From DASYTH01 sp045806965 (GTDB lineage Bacteria; Actinomycetota; Actinomycetes; Mycobacteriales; Pseudonocardiaceae), in assembly GCA_045806965.1 (NCBI GenBank), contig JBJMIG010000061.1, positions 1-64,000 of the forward strand: a stretch of 64,000 bases of DNA. Reading direction: 5' to 3'. The notes beneath the pieces are model-generated. The model saw only the letters and a list, made by a program, of their open reading frames with translations, was not told the origin of the DNA and did not search any database. Positions 9,650-18,646 of this stretch are shown piece after piece. Made by a program: the position numbers and the translations under genes. Numbering within the stretch: position 1 is the stretch's first letter; the number at the start of each line of letters is the position of its first letter.

Positions 9650-10010
9650 TCACAGCGTGGAGGAGGGCCAGCGGACGGTGATGACGACTGAGTCGGTCTC
9701 GGCGTGCCAGGAGTGATCCACGCCCGCCCCCCAGACGACGTAGTCACCCTGCCGTTGCAGGGTCACGCTGGCTGCGGTGAGGTCGACGCGGAAGCGGCTC
9801 TCGACGAGCAGCACGAGGGTGCTGCGCTGGTCGTCGGCGGTCCAGGTGGCGCGCTGGTCGCCGCCCGGGTGAACGCCCCACTTCACTTCCACGTCCCTGG
9901 TCGAGCGCACCCCGTCGGACGGATCCATGAAATGGCCGAGCAGCCAGCCGCGATTGCCCGCGCCGTCATCGGCGGCGTTTCCGGTGTACCAGCCGGGGCC
10001 ACCGGCTCAT
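9650..10010 (-). pseudogene. Cupin-like protein (actinobacterial 'signal peptidase I'-annotated family), frameshifted near the N-terminus
   Basis: The C-terminal 92 residues, with VEVKWGVHPGGD, LVLLVESRFRVDL, QGDYVVWGAGVDHSW and ITVRWPS, match a small cupin-like family found beside integrated elements and misnamed signal peptidase I in databases. The natural start is ATG 10010, which overlaps the DUF2637 stop as ATGA. That frame breaks after RLVHR: one extra A in the run cggaaac (about 9982) shifts it. Removing that base joins it to NAADDGAGNRGWLLGHF, a typical family segment. An internal ATG at 9928 could still give a short product. Function is unknown; a small-ligand-binding fold is inferred. 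Confidence 0.6.
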
Positions 10011-10759
10011 CTCGCCTTCGACGGTGGGCAGGTCGACCCGGCGGCCACCGGATGCCCGTTGCGCCGGGCCGGATCCGCCGGTGGGATGCGGCCCTGCTGG
10101 CGCCATCGGCGCAGCACGGTACGCCCGAAGTTGTTCGTGCCGGCAACCCGATCCAGCTCCGCACCGGTCGGCATGCGACCGTGGGTCTGCTCGCGCGTGA
10201 GGTGCTCCCACATGATCTGCTCGGCAGACGTGCCGGGCTTCGAGACCGCTCTGGCAGTGAGGGCGTGTCCGGTCTCGTTGCCGGTCTCGTTGCTGGTCTC
10301 GCGGTCTGGCTCCCGTTTGGCTGCGGCCGGTTCGGTCTCGGTCTGTTCTCGCCGCCGGGCATGGTGGGTGAGCAGTTCGGCCGCGAGCAGGAGCGCGACG
10401 GGTGGCCAGCCGGCGACCAGGACCGACTGCCACGCGAGGGTGGGTGCTGCGGCGATGTTGGCGGCGAGGGAGACCGCGATACCCAGCAGGAAGGACAGCC
10501 AGACCGCCAGCCGAACTCGGCGGCTGGTCTGCTGGCCGGAGGTGAGCAGACCGACGGTGGCCAGCAGCAGCAACCCGTCCACCGATAGCGGCCATAGCGC
10601 AGCGGTGACCGGATCGGCGCCACCGTGCAGGGCGAAGGCGCGTTGGTGGTGGTAGGAACCGTAGGCGGCCACGCCCGCGACGACGAGTGCGCAACCGCGC
10701 CGCAGCCACAGCTCACGGTCTCGATCGGATGGCCGGGCGGTCTCGGTGGTCTCGGTCAT
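10007..10759 (-). CDS. DUF2637 membrane protein (SpdB-like transfer-associated)
   Basis: A 250-residue protein with four hydrophobic segments in residues 18-135 (GCALVVAGVAAYGSYHHQRA, WPLSVDGLLLLATVGLL, LAVWLSFLLGIAVSLAANIA, VAGWPPVALLLAAELL) and a charged C-terminus. DUF2637 is typical of actinomycete conjugative plasmids and integrated elements (AICEs), where related Spd proteins help mycelial spread. It overlaps the integrase upstream and the cupin-like gene downstream, each by ATGA, so it is part of a four-gene unit. Presence beside an integrase supports a mobile-element origin, although no TraB/FtsK translocase is in the window. The role in transfer is inferred from the family. Confidence 0.8.
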   Translation of the reverse strand: MTETTETARPSDRDRELWLRRGCALVVAGVAAYGSYHHQRAFALHGGADPVTAALWPLSVDGLLLLATVGLLTSGQQTSRRVRLAVWLSFLLGIAVSLAANIAAAPTLAWQSVLVAGWPPVALLLAAELLTHHARRREQTETEPAAAKREPDRETSNETGNETGHALTARAVSKPGTSAEQIMWEHLTREQTHGRMPTGAELDRVAGTNNFGRTVLRRWRQQGRIPPADPARRNGHPVAAGSTCPPSKAR

Positions 10760-11817
10760 CGGACCTCACCTTCCGAGCAACGGCGAGACTCGCCGAGAGC
10801 GAGCGGGTGCGGCTCGGCGGTGAGCGCGGCGAGAGCAGCCGCGATCTCGGCGAGACTGGCGCGCACGTAGGTGGCAGTGGTGCCGGCGTTGCCGCTGTCG
10901 GTGTGGCCGGCGTAGGCGCGGGCGATGGCGTAGCCGAAGTTGCGCTCCACCCAGGTCAATGTGGTGTGCCGCAGCCAATGCGTGCTGATCTGCTGAGTCG
11001 CCACCCACGGCAGGTGCCTGCCGATGCGCACCCAGAGGTGGTCGTAGCGGCGGGAGGTGATCGGCTGGCCGGTGGCGTAGCGCAGCAGTTGGCCGTGCGC
11101 GGGTGCGTGGCGGTGGTCGGCGTGCTGTTGGAGATGGGCCATCAAGGTGGGGGAGACCGGTTGCCACCGCACGGTTTCGCCCTTCTCGCGTAGGCGGATC
11201 AGGCATTGCTCGGGGTCGAGATCGGCCGGGGTGAGCGCGAGCGCGCCGCCACGCCGGCAGGCGGTTTCGGTGTGCAGCCGTAGCAGCAGCGTGTCCAGCG
11301 CGGGGTCGTTGCCGGTGGTGGCGGCGATGTGGTTGATCTCGGCCAACCGGGTGTCGGGCACGGCACGGCGGGTGGACGGCAGCCGCCGGGGTTTGGCGAC
11401 CTTCGACGCCGGGTTGTCCCCAGGCTTGAGGTGGCCGTCGTTTTCGGCGTGCCGGTAGATGCAGCGCAGCGCGGCGATGAGGTGTTCGGCGGCGCTGCGT
11501 CCGCCCCGGGCGTTGCGCCGCGACACCACATGGGTCTTGACGTGCTCGGCGAGCTGCTGAATCTCCGAAGGCGTCGGCTCGTCCAGCCGGCGAGCACCCC
11601 AGTGCTCGACAATCCGGTTCCAATAGGACCCGTACACGCGGCGCGTGCCATCGGCGACGGCCGTCCGCACAACGGGGATGTACTCGGCGAAGGTCGGTGC
11701 GGGAGCGCGTTGCGTTGTCGCTGCCGCGAGGTCGGCTGGCGAGATGCCCAGCCGAGCCAGCAGGAGCCGGGCGGCGTCGAGGTCGGCGGCGCTGGGAGCG
11801 CACTGGTGAGTCGTCAT
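10756..11817 (-). CDS. Tyrosine recombinase/integrase (copy 1, intact)
   Basis: A 353-residue phage-type integrase. An N-terminal SAM-like core-binding region (residues about 38-140, FAEYIPVVRTAVADG) precedes the catalytic domain. Catalytic residues are visible: Arg in TETACRRGGAL, His-x-x-Arg in STHWLRHTTL, the late His in YAGHTDSG and Tyr in TTATYVRAS. It is translationally coupled to the AbrB-like gene upstream and DUF2637 downstream by ATGA overlaps. It is a diverged paralogue of the integrase at 12537-13548. Its target site is unknown; a tRNA-3'-end-like sequence lies at 12353, beyond the AbrB gene. Confidence 0.9.
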   Translation of the reverse strand: MTTHQCAPSAADLDAARLLLARLGISPADLAAATTQRAPAPTFAEYIPVVRTAVADGTRRVYGSYWNRIVEHWGARRLDEPTPSEIQQLAEHVKTHVVSRRNARGGRSAAEHLIAALRCIYRHAENDGHLKPGDNPASKVAKPRRLPSTRRAVPDTRLAEINHIAATTGNDPALDTLLLRLHTETACRRGGALALTPADLDPEQCLIRLREKGETVRWQPVSPTLMAHLQQHADHRHAPAHGQLLRYATGQPITSRRYDHLWVRIGRHLPWVATQQISTHWLRHTTLTWVERNFGYAIARAYAGHTDSGNAGTTATYVRASLAEIAAALAALTAEPHPLALGESRRCSEGEVR

Positions 11818-12278
11818 GCGGACTCACCACCGGCAAGGGCGTGGTCCAGCGCTACGGGAGGATAGACAGTCAGCCGCGACCGGTCGGGATCGGCGACCAG
11901 CAGCACCCGATCACCGGCCACCAGTGCGCAGCGGTGCCGCAGCGCAGCGGGGAGCCGCAGGTGACCCTGGCCCGTGACCTGATGATCGCCGTGGGGATCG
12001 GGACGGACGGTGAGCACACCGCCGGTTTCGTCGATGGCCAGGCGCAGGCCGGCAGGCCAGCCCAACGCCCGCGTCACCACACGATCAGCGAGCCGACCTC
12101 GGTCATCGAGCGCCGCCAACCCATAGACCACACTCAACGTCCGACCGGAGATCAACGACGGAAGCGGCAACGACCCACGAACCACAGGGATCGAGCCGGG
12201 ACTGCCGGCTACCCGGCCACCGAACAGCAGCAACGGCGGCACCACAGGACCGATCACGGACGCGCTCACCACGGCCAC
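11814..12278 (-). CDS. AbrB/SpoVT-type DNA-binding protein (module 1)
   Basis: About 154 residues. The C-terminal segment GQGHLRLPAALRHRCALVAGDRVLLVAD fits the swapped-hairpin AbrB/MazE fold, preceded by a less conserved domain. The stop overlaps the ATG of integrase copy 1 as ATGA. A paralogue with the same layout precedes integrase copy 2 (13538-14038). The pairing suggests a regulator that controls integrase expression or element maintenance, but this is inferred. The exact start is uncertain because several GTG codons are in frame. Confidence 0.7.
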   Translation of the reverse strand: MAVVSASVIGPVVPPLLLFGGRVAGSPGSIPVVRGSLPLPSLISGRTLSVVYGLAALDDRGRLADRVVTRALGWPAGLRLAIDETGGVLTVRPDPHGDHQVTGQGHLRLPAALRHRCALVAGDRVLLVADPDRSRLTVYPPVALDHALAGGESA

Positions 12279-12352
12279 CCCCGCAACGCAGGGTGGTGGT
12301 CATGGGCACTTGAACACTGGTACGTCAGATGTGGCAGGCATGCCACAGGGGT

Positions 12353-12630
12353 GTGTCCGAGGGGGGACTAGAACACCGCTCGCTAGGAGATCTCCGGAAA
12401 TCCAGGGGATTTCCGTCATGCGGTGCACGGTATCAGCCTCTGATCCTGGGTCTAGTGTGCCACGCCGTGCGGGTCGTGGGCAGGGTTGTCGCCCGGCCGG
12501 GTCCGTGGTCGCGCGCCGCGAACATGCGGGGGGCGGTCAGGGGTGGGCGAGCGGGTGGGGTTGGCCGGTCATGGCGGCCAGGGCGGTGGCGACTTCTTGC
12601 AGGTTGGCTTTGATGTAGGTGGTGGTGGCG
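12353..12630. repeat. Direct repeat A (~275 bp) with tRNA-3'-end-like core; candidate attachment-site region
   Basis: This block recurs in the same orientation at 41953-42230 with only scattered differences. It begins with gtgtccgaggggggactag (12353-12371), whose complement resembles the T-arm and acceptor end of a tRNA-Leu. A perfect hairpin follows: ggaaatcc, loop agg, ggatttcc (12396-12414). The right part covers the 3' end of integrase copy 2. Actinomycete integrases commonly recombine at tRNA 3' ends, so an att role is plausible; no complete tRNA gene is present. Confidence 0.6.
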
Positions 12631-13548
12631 GGTCCGGTGGTGTCGGTGTGGCCGGCATAGGCCCGGGCGATGCCGTAGCCGAAGTGCCGTTCCACCCAGG
12701 TCAGGGTGGTGTGCCGCAGCCAGTGCGTGGAGATTCCTTGGGCGGCCACCCAGGGCAGGAGTTGGCCGAGGCGTTTCCACAGGTGGTCATAGCGCCGCGA
12801 GGTGAGCGGCCGGCCATCGCGGTAGCGCAGCAACTGGTCGGTGGGCAGCACGGCGCCGCGGGCGGTGGCGTGCTCGGCCAGACAGGCGGCGAGGGATGGG
12901 CTGATCGGTTGCCAGCGCAGGGTGCTGCCTTTCTCCCGCAACCGCACCAGGCAGCGGTCGGGGTCGAGGTCGGCCAGGCGGATGGCCAGGGCGCCGCCGC
13001 GGCGGCAGGCGGTTTCGGTGTGCAGTCTCAGTAGCAGGGCGTCGAGGATGGTGTCGTTGCCGCTGGTGCGGGCGACGGTGTTGATCTCGATCAACTCGGC
13101 GGGGGAGGGCGCGGCGGGTGTTGGGCAACCGCCGTGGTTTGGCCACCTTGTGGGCCGGGCTGGCCGCGGCGGGGAGCAGACCGTCGGCGATGGCCCGGTT
13201 GTAGACCGCGCGGGCCGCGGCGACGAGGTGTTCGCCGGCGTGGCGGCCACTGCGGCTGTTGCGCCGGGACCGGGCGGTCGCGGCCATAGCGTGCTGCATG
13301 GCCTCGATGTCGCTGGCCGCGACCTCGAGCAGGGTGCGGGTGCCCCAGGCGGTGGCCATCCGCGCCCAATAGGTGCCATAGGTGCGATGGGCTCCCGGCC
13401 CGGCCGCGGCGATCACCCGAGGGAGGTAGTCCGCCCAGGTCGGCATCCCCGCCTGCTGGGCGTCTTCGTTGACTAGGTCGATTAGGGTGACGCCGAGCTC
13501 GGCCAGCAACCGCCGCGCGGTGGCCACCCGCTGCAGCTCAACCGTCAT
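12537..13548 (-). pseudogene. Tyrosine recombinase/integrase (copy 2) with a single-base frameshift
   Basis: The N-terminal half (from ATG 13548, MTVELQRVATARRLLAELG) and the catalytic half (HTETACRRGGAL, STHWLRHTTL, YAGHTDTTG, TTTYIKANL) are in different frames. The break lies near 13112 in a run of Cs after NTRRALP; deleting one C joins the halves into a full-length integrase of about 337 residues. All catalytic residues are present, so the lesion is recent, a sequencing error, or conceivably a slippery site. The start overlaps the AbrB-like gene by 11 bases. It is about half identical by eye to copy 1 and is also the source of fragments at 35330-35570 and 42135-42225. Confidence 0.8.
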
Positions 13549-14038
13549 GACCCACACCCAAAAGATCGGTGTAATGGCCGGCCAACAGCCGGGCCACCAC
13601 GTCGGCGGGATGCACCACCAGCACCTGCTCGGCCACCGCAGCCGCCAACACCAGCGGTAGGCCGGGCTCGATACCGCACAGGTGACGCAACGCCGCGGGC
13701 AGTGTGACCGCGCCCCGCGCGTCCACGACATAGGCACCCTCCGGCGCGGCGGCGATCACGATCATGCCGTGCATCGTGTCCATATCCAGCCGCTGCCCGG
13801 GTCCCCAGCCCAGCGCGCGCAGCAGCAGCCGCTCACCCACTCGCCCGGATCGATCCATGCGCGCTGTCGCGACCAGCAACGCCACCGGCCCCGCGCGCTC
13901 GACCCGCCGCACCGCCGGCAACAACGGCAACGCCACGGGCGACGCCGCTTCGGCAAGCCCGACCGTGTCCGGAATGAGCGCGGCGATCAACCGCTCCCGC
14001 ACCCGACCCGAACGCTCTGACAAGACGCTCTGACTCAT
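13538..14038 (-). CDS. AbrB/SpoVT-type DNA-binding protein (module 2)
   Basis: A 166-residue paralogue of the protein at 11814-12278. Shared blocks are LALGWGPGQRLDMD-like (LRALGWGPGQRLDM), VDARGAVTLPAALRHLCGIEPG and a C-terminal VLVVHPADVVARLLAGH. The C-terminal half fits the AbrB swapped-hairpin fold. The stop lies inside the start of integrase copy 2, giving an 11-base overlap. The repeated AbrB-integrase order suggests duplication of a module whose first gene regulates the second. The DNA target is unknown. Confidence 0.72.
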   Translation of the reverse strand: MSQSVLSERSGRVRERLIAALIPDTVGLAEAASPVALPLLPAVRRVERAGPVALLVATARMDRSGRVGERLLLRALGWGPGQRLDMDTMHGMIVIAAAPEGAYVVDARGAVTLPAALRHLCGIEPGLPLVLAAAVAEQVLVVHPADVVARLLAGHYTDLLGVGHDG

Positions 14039-14712
14039 CGCTTCATCGTCACCGTCACGAGCCCGACGACAAACGAATTAGAACGCCGCCCAATGAACAA
14101 AGCCGCTGGCTCTCGCCCCCACGACGCAGCCGGCGAGCACCACACCCTTCGCGGAAAGTTCACCCGTTCGAGTGGTCCTCCGAGGCTGATATCCCGGTCA
14201 GCCAGGTGGACCGGGGTAGGCCAACGGGCTCGCCGGGACGGTGCACATGATGCAGCCGGCAGTTGGTCCCGGTGGCGTGCCGATGTCCGGCGTCGCCGGT
14301 TGGGTCTGCCGTCCTGTGGCTATGGCGACGTCGATGGTGTGTCTGCGGATCTCGCTGCCGAGCATGGCCTTCCGGGGCTCTTGGGCATCAATCGGCATCG
14401 CGCCGAGATCTTCGTCGAACTCGACCTGCCCCAGCACGCGGACCGCATCGATGAGGAGTTCCTGCCAGGTGCTTCCGACGATTAGATCGCCGCCTGGCTT
14501 CACGCAGGCGATCTCGACCACCTCTTGATCAGCCTCGCCGGCTCTGGGACGGAGCGGCAACGGACCGGTCGCACCAATAGCTGATTCGCGCTTCAAGGCC
14601 GCCGACGAAGAGACCGCGTTCCTCACATCGCTGGAATGATCTTGACAGCCACTGGAGGACCTGTAATTTTTGAACGGTGTAACTCCTGAGATGTAGGAGA
14701 CACCAGTGACTG
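14039..14712. other. Region between module 2 and the IS256 remnant; possible unassigned minus-strand frame
   Basis: A minus-strand frame at 14198-14626 includes VVEIACVKPGGDLIVG, LIDAVRVLGQVEFDEDLG and SEIRRHTIDVAIATG, which look protein-like. I recognise no family and see no ribosome-binding site, so it is noted but not called as a gene. No RNA gene was seen. Confidence 0.35.
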
Positions 14713-15247
14713 GTGAAGATTGACCAGCAGGTCAGTGAGGCTGCTGCGGCTGAGCTGGCGCCAACGGATGCGCAGATCCAGTAGTTGGCCGACCGGGCGC
14801 GTGCCGAAGGACTGCGGCTGACCGGCGAGGGCGGCCTGCTGGGCCGGCTGACCAAGCTGGTCACCGAAGCGGCTCTGCAAGGCGAGATGGACGAGCATCT
14901 TGGCTATGGCAAGCACGACCCGGCCGCGCGCAACGGCGGCAACTCGCGCAACGGTGCTCGCGCCAAGACGGTGCTGACCGAGGCCGGGCCGGTGGAGATC
15001 GCCGTGCCGCGCGACCGGGAGGCCAGCTTCGAGCCGACCATCGTCAAGAAGCGCCAGCGCCGGCTGACTGGGGTCGATGATCTGGTGATCTCGTTGTCCG
15101 CCAAGGGGTTGACCCACCGGGGAGATCGCCGCGCATCTGGCCGAGATCTACGGCGCGGAGGTGTCCAAGCAGACCATCTCCACCATTACCGACCGGGTCA
15201 TGGACGGGATGGGAGCGGGGCGGTTTCTAGCGGTCATTGCGAACTAG
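14713..15247 (+). pseudogene. IS256-family transposase, 5' portion, with stop and frameshift
   Basis: From GTG 14713 the frame reads VKIDQQVSEAAAAEL, hits TAG at 14782-14784, then continues LADRARAEGLRLTGEGGLLG and MDEHLGYGKHDPAARNGGNS, typical of IS256/mutator transposases. An extra C near 15117 shifts the frame; past it EIAAHLAEIYGAEVSKQTIS continues in a second frame to a TAG at 15245. The catalytic DDE domain is absent, so the copy is dead. It is a different subgroup from the transposase at 32643-33857. Confidence 0.85.
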
Positions 15248-15484
15248 TGTGTCGCGCCTGAAATTCGGATGTTAGATTGCGATGGTTTGTGGACGGTGTG
15301 GTCGGAACGTTCTGGTGTTGAATTCGTGTTGAGTGATGATGAGCGCGACCAGCTTGTCGCCTGGTCGCGGGGTCTTCACGGTTGGCGGTGCGGGAGCGGA
15401 TTGTGTTGGCGGCATATGTGGCGTCGCCGTCGGCACCAATAGTGCCGCTTGCATGGCGTGCCGTGGTTCGGCGGCAGTGGGTTG

Positions 15485-18403
15485 TCATGGGTGCATGTCG
15501 GTGCCAGAGGATGTGCGTCGTGCTAGCTCGACGAGTTTGGTGTGGACGGTGACGGCGTCAGGATGGTGCAGTTCTGTAAGGATGTCCAGGGCCTGCTGCC
15601 AGCAGGCAGCTGCGGCGGGGTGGTTGCCGGTTGTGTTCTGGGTGTCCCCGAGCCGGACGAGAACGGCCGCCTGATAGTAACGGTCGCCGAGCGTGGCGAA
15701 CAGGCGGATGGCGTGCAGGTAGGCGGTGCTGGCCTGGTCGTGCTGGCCGAGCCGGTGGTGGGCGTAGCCGATGCTGTCCCAGGTGTGGGCTGCGCCGTCG
15801 GGATCGTTGAGTTCCTTGTGCAGCGCGAGGGCTTCCTGGCAGAAGGTGAGCGCCTGCTCGGGTTGACCTAGCAGCGTGTGGTACCAGCCCACCGAGTTCA
15901 GCGCACGGGCTATGCCGTCCCTGCGGTTGCTGGCGCGGTAGAGGTTCAGGGCTTGCTCAGCGTGTTCCAAGGCCTGGGCGTATCGCTCCTGCGTTTCGCA
16001 TACCCAGGCGACGGCGCGATGGGTCAACGCAAGGTTGGCCATATCGCCGGTTTCTCCGAACAGTCGCAGTGCTTCGTGAAAGTGCTGGTGGGCGAGTTCG
16101 GGCGCTCCGAGCCACGCGTGTGCGCGGCCGAGAAGACCGTGCGCGCGTGCCTGTCCGGTGTCGCTCGAAAGCCGGCGGGCTGCGGCCAGGGCGGTTTCCG
16201 CGATGGCGGCGAGGTTGTGCCAGTGGCTTCTCCGGTCGAGGAACGTCGTGAGCGTCCAGGGAAGTTGCCAGGCGTGCCGGTCGAACCCGTGCTGAGCCGC
16301 CGTGCCGACGAGCGACAGTAGAACTAGGCGTTCGCTGTCGTACCACGCCAGGGCCTGGGTGTAGTCGGTGAAGGTCTCAGGTGCGGTGTCCGTCGCCGGC
16401 CCCGGCAGGTCGATCGGGTCTCGAATGGGGTTGAAGTGCTGATCTGCTGCATGGGCGCTGTGCAGGTAGTGATCGAGGAGGCGCCGCAGCGCTTCGTGTC
16501 GGTGCTCGTCGGCGTCGAGCCGCAGGGTCTGATCCGTCGCGTAGACCCGGAGCAGGTCGTGGAAGGCGAATCGGCCCGCTGTGTGTTCCTCGAGGAGGTG
16601 TGCGCGGGTTAGCTCAACGACGGAACGACGCGCGTCGGGGCGGGGAACTCCGGCAAGGCTCGCGGTGGCTGGGAGGGCGATATCCGGGCCGGGGTGCAAG
16701 GCAAGCAGGCGGAACATGCGAGCCGCGGTTTGGCTCAGGCTTTGGTACGACCAGGAGAACACGCTGCGGACGCTGGTCACAGGTTCGTCGGTGTCCAGCG
16801 CGTCGAGCCGGGTGCGCTCGTCGCGCAGTTCGTTGGCCAAGTCCTGCAGCCGAAACCGCGGGTTCGTGGCGGCCCGGGTGGCGACGATGCCCAGGGCCAG
16901 TGGCAGCCGGGCGCACCGTTCGATGAGGTTCGGCACGGCATCCGGCTCAGCGGCAAGCCGACCCGGGCCCACATGTTGGGACAGCAGTGCGATCGCCTCA
17001 GCTTGGGTGAATGGATTGAGGGTGACGACATATGCCCCCTCCTTGGTGACCAGGCTGTCCAGCCGATTGCGGCTGGTGACGATCGTCAGGCTGTGTTGTC
17101 CGGCGGGCAGCAGCGGACGCACATGGTCGGCGTCACGGGCGTTGTCCAGAAGCACTAGCACCCTGCGATCCGCAACAACCGTCCGGTACAGGGCGGCCAT
17201 GGTGTCCAGGTTGGACGGGATGCGTTCGCTCGGTATCTCGAAGGCGTCGAGCACCTGGAGAACCGCGTCGGTTGGAAGCATCGGGTTGCCGGCCGGATCG
17301 AAGCCGCGGAGGTTGACGTAGAGCTGCCCATCGGGGTAACGCGCGGTGAGTTGGCGTGCCCAGTGCACGGCCAGTGTCGTCTTTCCGACGCCCGCACCAC
17401 CGTCGATGGCTATGATCACGCCATCTGCGCTGGCTGGGCCGACGGTCTCGAGGAGGACGACGAGCTGCGCGAGCTCCGCGCCGCGTCCGATGACCCGGGA
17501 CGTGTGGGACGGCAGATTCCGGGGAACCGCCGCGCTGGCCCGTCCGCGCCGGTACAGGGCCATCCCGTACAAGGCGGGGTCCTGGGTAAGCACCGCGTGC
17601 TCGAGCTGGCGTAGTTCGGGTCCGGGCTCCACTCCGACCTGCTCGACCAGAACCTGGCGGGCGCGTCGGTAGGCCCTGAGCGCGTCACTCTGCCGCCCGG
17701 CGCGGAACAGCGCCACAATTAGCTGACTCCAGAAGCGCTCCCGGTGTGGGTGCCGAGCCACCAGTTCCACCAGCTCGGCGACGAGCCCTGCGTCGGAGCC
17801 GAGCGCAAGATCGACGTCGACCCGCAACTCGACGGCGTCCACCCGCAACTCCGCCAGCCGACTCCTGGGGCCCGCGATCGCGGGCAGGTCAGGGCAATCC
17901 TCGAACGGCTCGCCGCGCCACAGCGCCAGGGCAGCCGACAGGTCTCGGCGGGCCGATGACCACTCGCCATCCTCCGATCCCCGGCGCGCCTGCCCCAGCA
18001 ATCGTTCGAACCGGACCGCGTCGACCGTCTCCGGAGATACGTTAAGCAGGTAACCCGTGGTCCTCGTCGCGACGGCCGCAGCCGCGTCCGGATGGGCCAC
18101 AGCCATGGCGGTGCGTAGGCGCACGACATATGACTGCACCGCTTTGCGGGCGCTGCGCGTCTCGTACTGATCCCAGATGCCTGCACTGATCCGCTCGAGA
18201 CTGATCAACCTGCCCGGATCGGTCAGCAGGACCGCCAGCAACGACCTCGTGGCCCCGGTTAGCGTGATCCGCTGGTGTCGAACATAAGCCTCGACCGCGC
18301 CCAACACCCGGAAATCCCAGTCCGGTCGAGGGGCGACGGCATTTGCGCCGAGATCAGACGCCAATCCGTTCACTCCTCGTTCATGATCGGTGTGCTCTCG
18401 CAA
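15485..18403 (-). CDS. AfsR/SARP-type regulator: BTAD, NB-ARC and TPR domains
   Basis: A 972-residue multidomain regulator. An OmpR-like winged helix (residues ~31-120, FRVLGAVEAY...) and a bacterial transcriptional activation domain (~125-272) form the SARP unit. An NB-ARC/STAND ATPase follows, with P-loop GGAGVGKTT (335-343), Walker B RVLVLLDNARD and sensor region LTIVTSRNRLDSL. C-terminal TPR repeats (~770-960) include ALEHAEQALNLYRASNRRDG and ALNSVGWYHTLLGQPEQAL. AfsR-like proteins activate secondary-metabolism or developmental genes after ATP- and signal-dependent assembly. No biosynthetic cluster adjoins it. It is divergent from the secreted cysteine-repeat/NACHT pair across a 243-base gap, so it could regulate them, but no operator was recognised. 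Confidence 0.92.
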   Translation of the reverse strand: MREHTDHERGVNGLASDLGANAVAPRPDWDFRVLGAVEAYVRHQRITLTGATRSLLAVLLTDPGRLISLERISAGIWDQYETRSARKAVQSYVVRLRTAMAVAHPDAAAAVATRTTGYLLNVSPETVDAVRFERLLGQARRGSEDGEWSSARRDLSAALALWRGEPFEDCPDLPAIAGPRSRLAELRVDAVELRVDVDLALGSDAGLVAELVELVARHPHRERFWSQLIVALFRAGRQSDALRAYRRARQVLVEQVGVEPGPELRQLEHAVLTQDPALYGMALYRRGRASAAVPRNLPSHTSRVIGRGAELAQLVVLLETVGPASADGVIIAIDGGAGVGKTTLAVHWARQLTARYPDGQLYVNLRGFDPAGNPMLPTDAVLQVLDAFEIPSERIPSNLDTMAALYRTVVADRRVLVLLDNARDADHVRPLLPAGQHSLTIVTSRNRLDSLVTKEGAYVVTLNPFTQAEAIALLSQHVGPGRLAAEPDAVPNLIERCARLPLALGIVATRAATNPRFRLQDLANELRDERTRLDALDTDEPVTSVRSVFSWSYQSLSQTAARMFRLLALHPGPDIALPATASLAGVPRPDARRSVVELTRAHLLEEHTAGRFAFHDLLRVYATDQTLRLDADEHRHEALRRLLDHYLHSAHAADQHFNPIRDPIDLPGPATDTAPETFTDYTQALAWYDSERLVLLSLVGTAAQHGFDRHAWQLPWTLTTFLDRRSHWHNLAAIAETALAAARRLSSDTGQARAHGLLGRAHAWLGAPELAHQHFHEALRLFGETGDMANLALTHRAVAWVCETQERYAQALEHAEQALNLYRASNRRDGIARALNSVGWYHTLLGQPEQALTFCQEALALHKELNDPDGAAHTWDSIGYAHHRLGQHDQASTAYLHAIRLFATLGDRYYQAAVLVRLGDTQNTTGNHPAAAACWQQALDILTELHHPDAVTVHTKLVELARRTSSGTDMHP

Positions 18404-18646
18404 GCTCCGGGCTAATCGACAGTCGCTGGCGAGTAGCCAGTGAGTAGCTGCCGGGGGGCAGGCTCACCGTAAGGGCCAGCCCACAACGGGACATAACCTG
18501 GACAATTCAAGAACCTTGGTGGCGACGCCGCGGGTTTGCACGGTCGACACCAGAATACGTGAGCCGTGCCTGATCAATGCGCGGGGTTGGCTCCGCCGAG
18601 TGACGAGCATGGAATAACGACCTGCTGTACGGGAAGGAAAGTGAGC

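Noticed and set aside
12353..12375. Possible tRNA-Leu gene
   Set aside because: Only the T-arm/acceptor-like end is present; no anticodon or D arm can be folded nearby.
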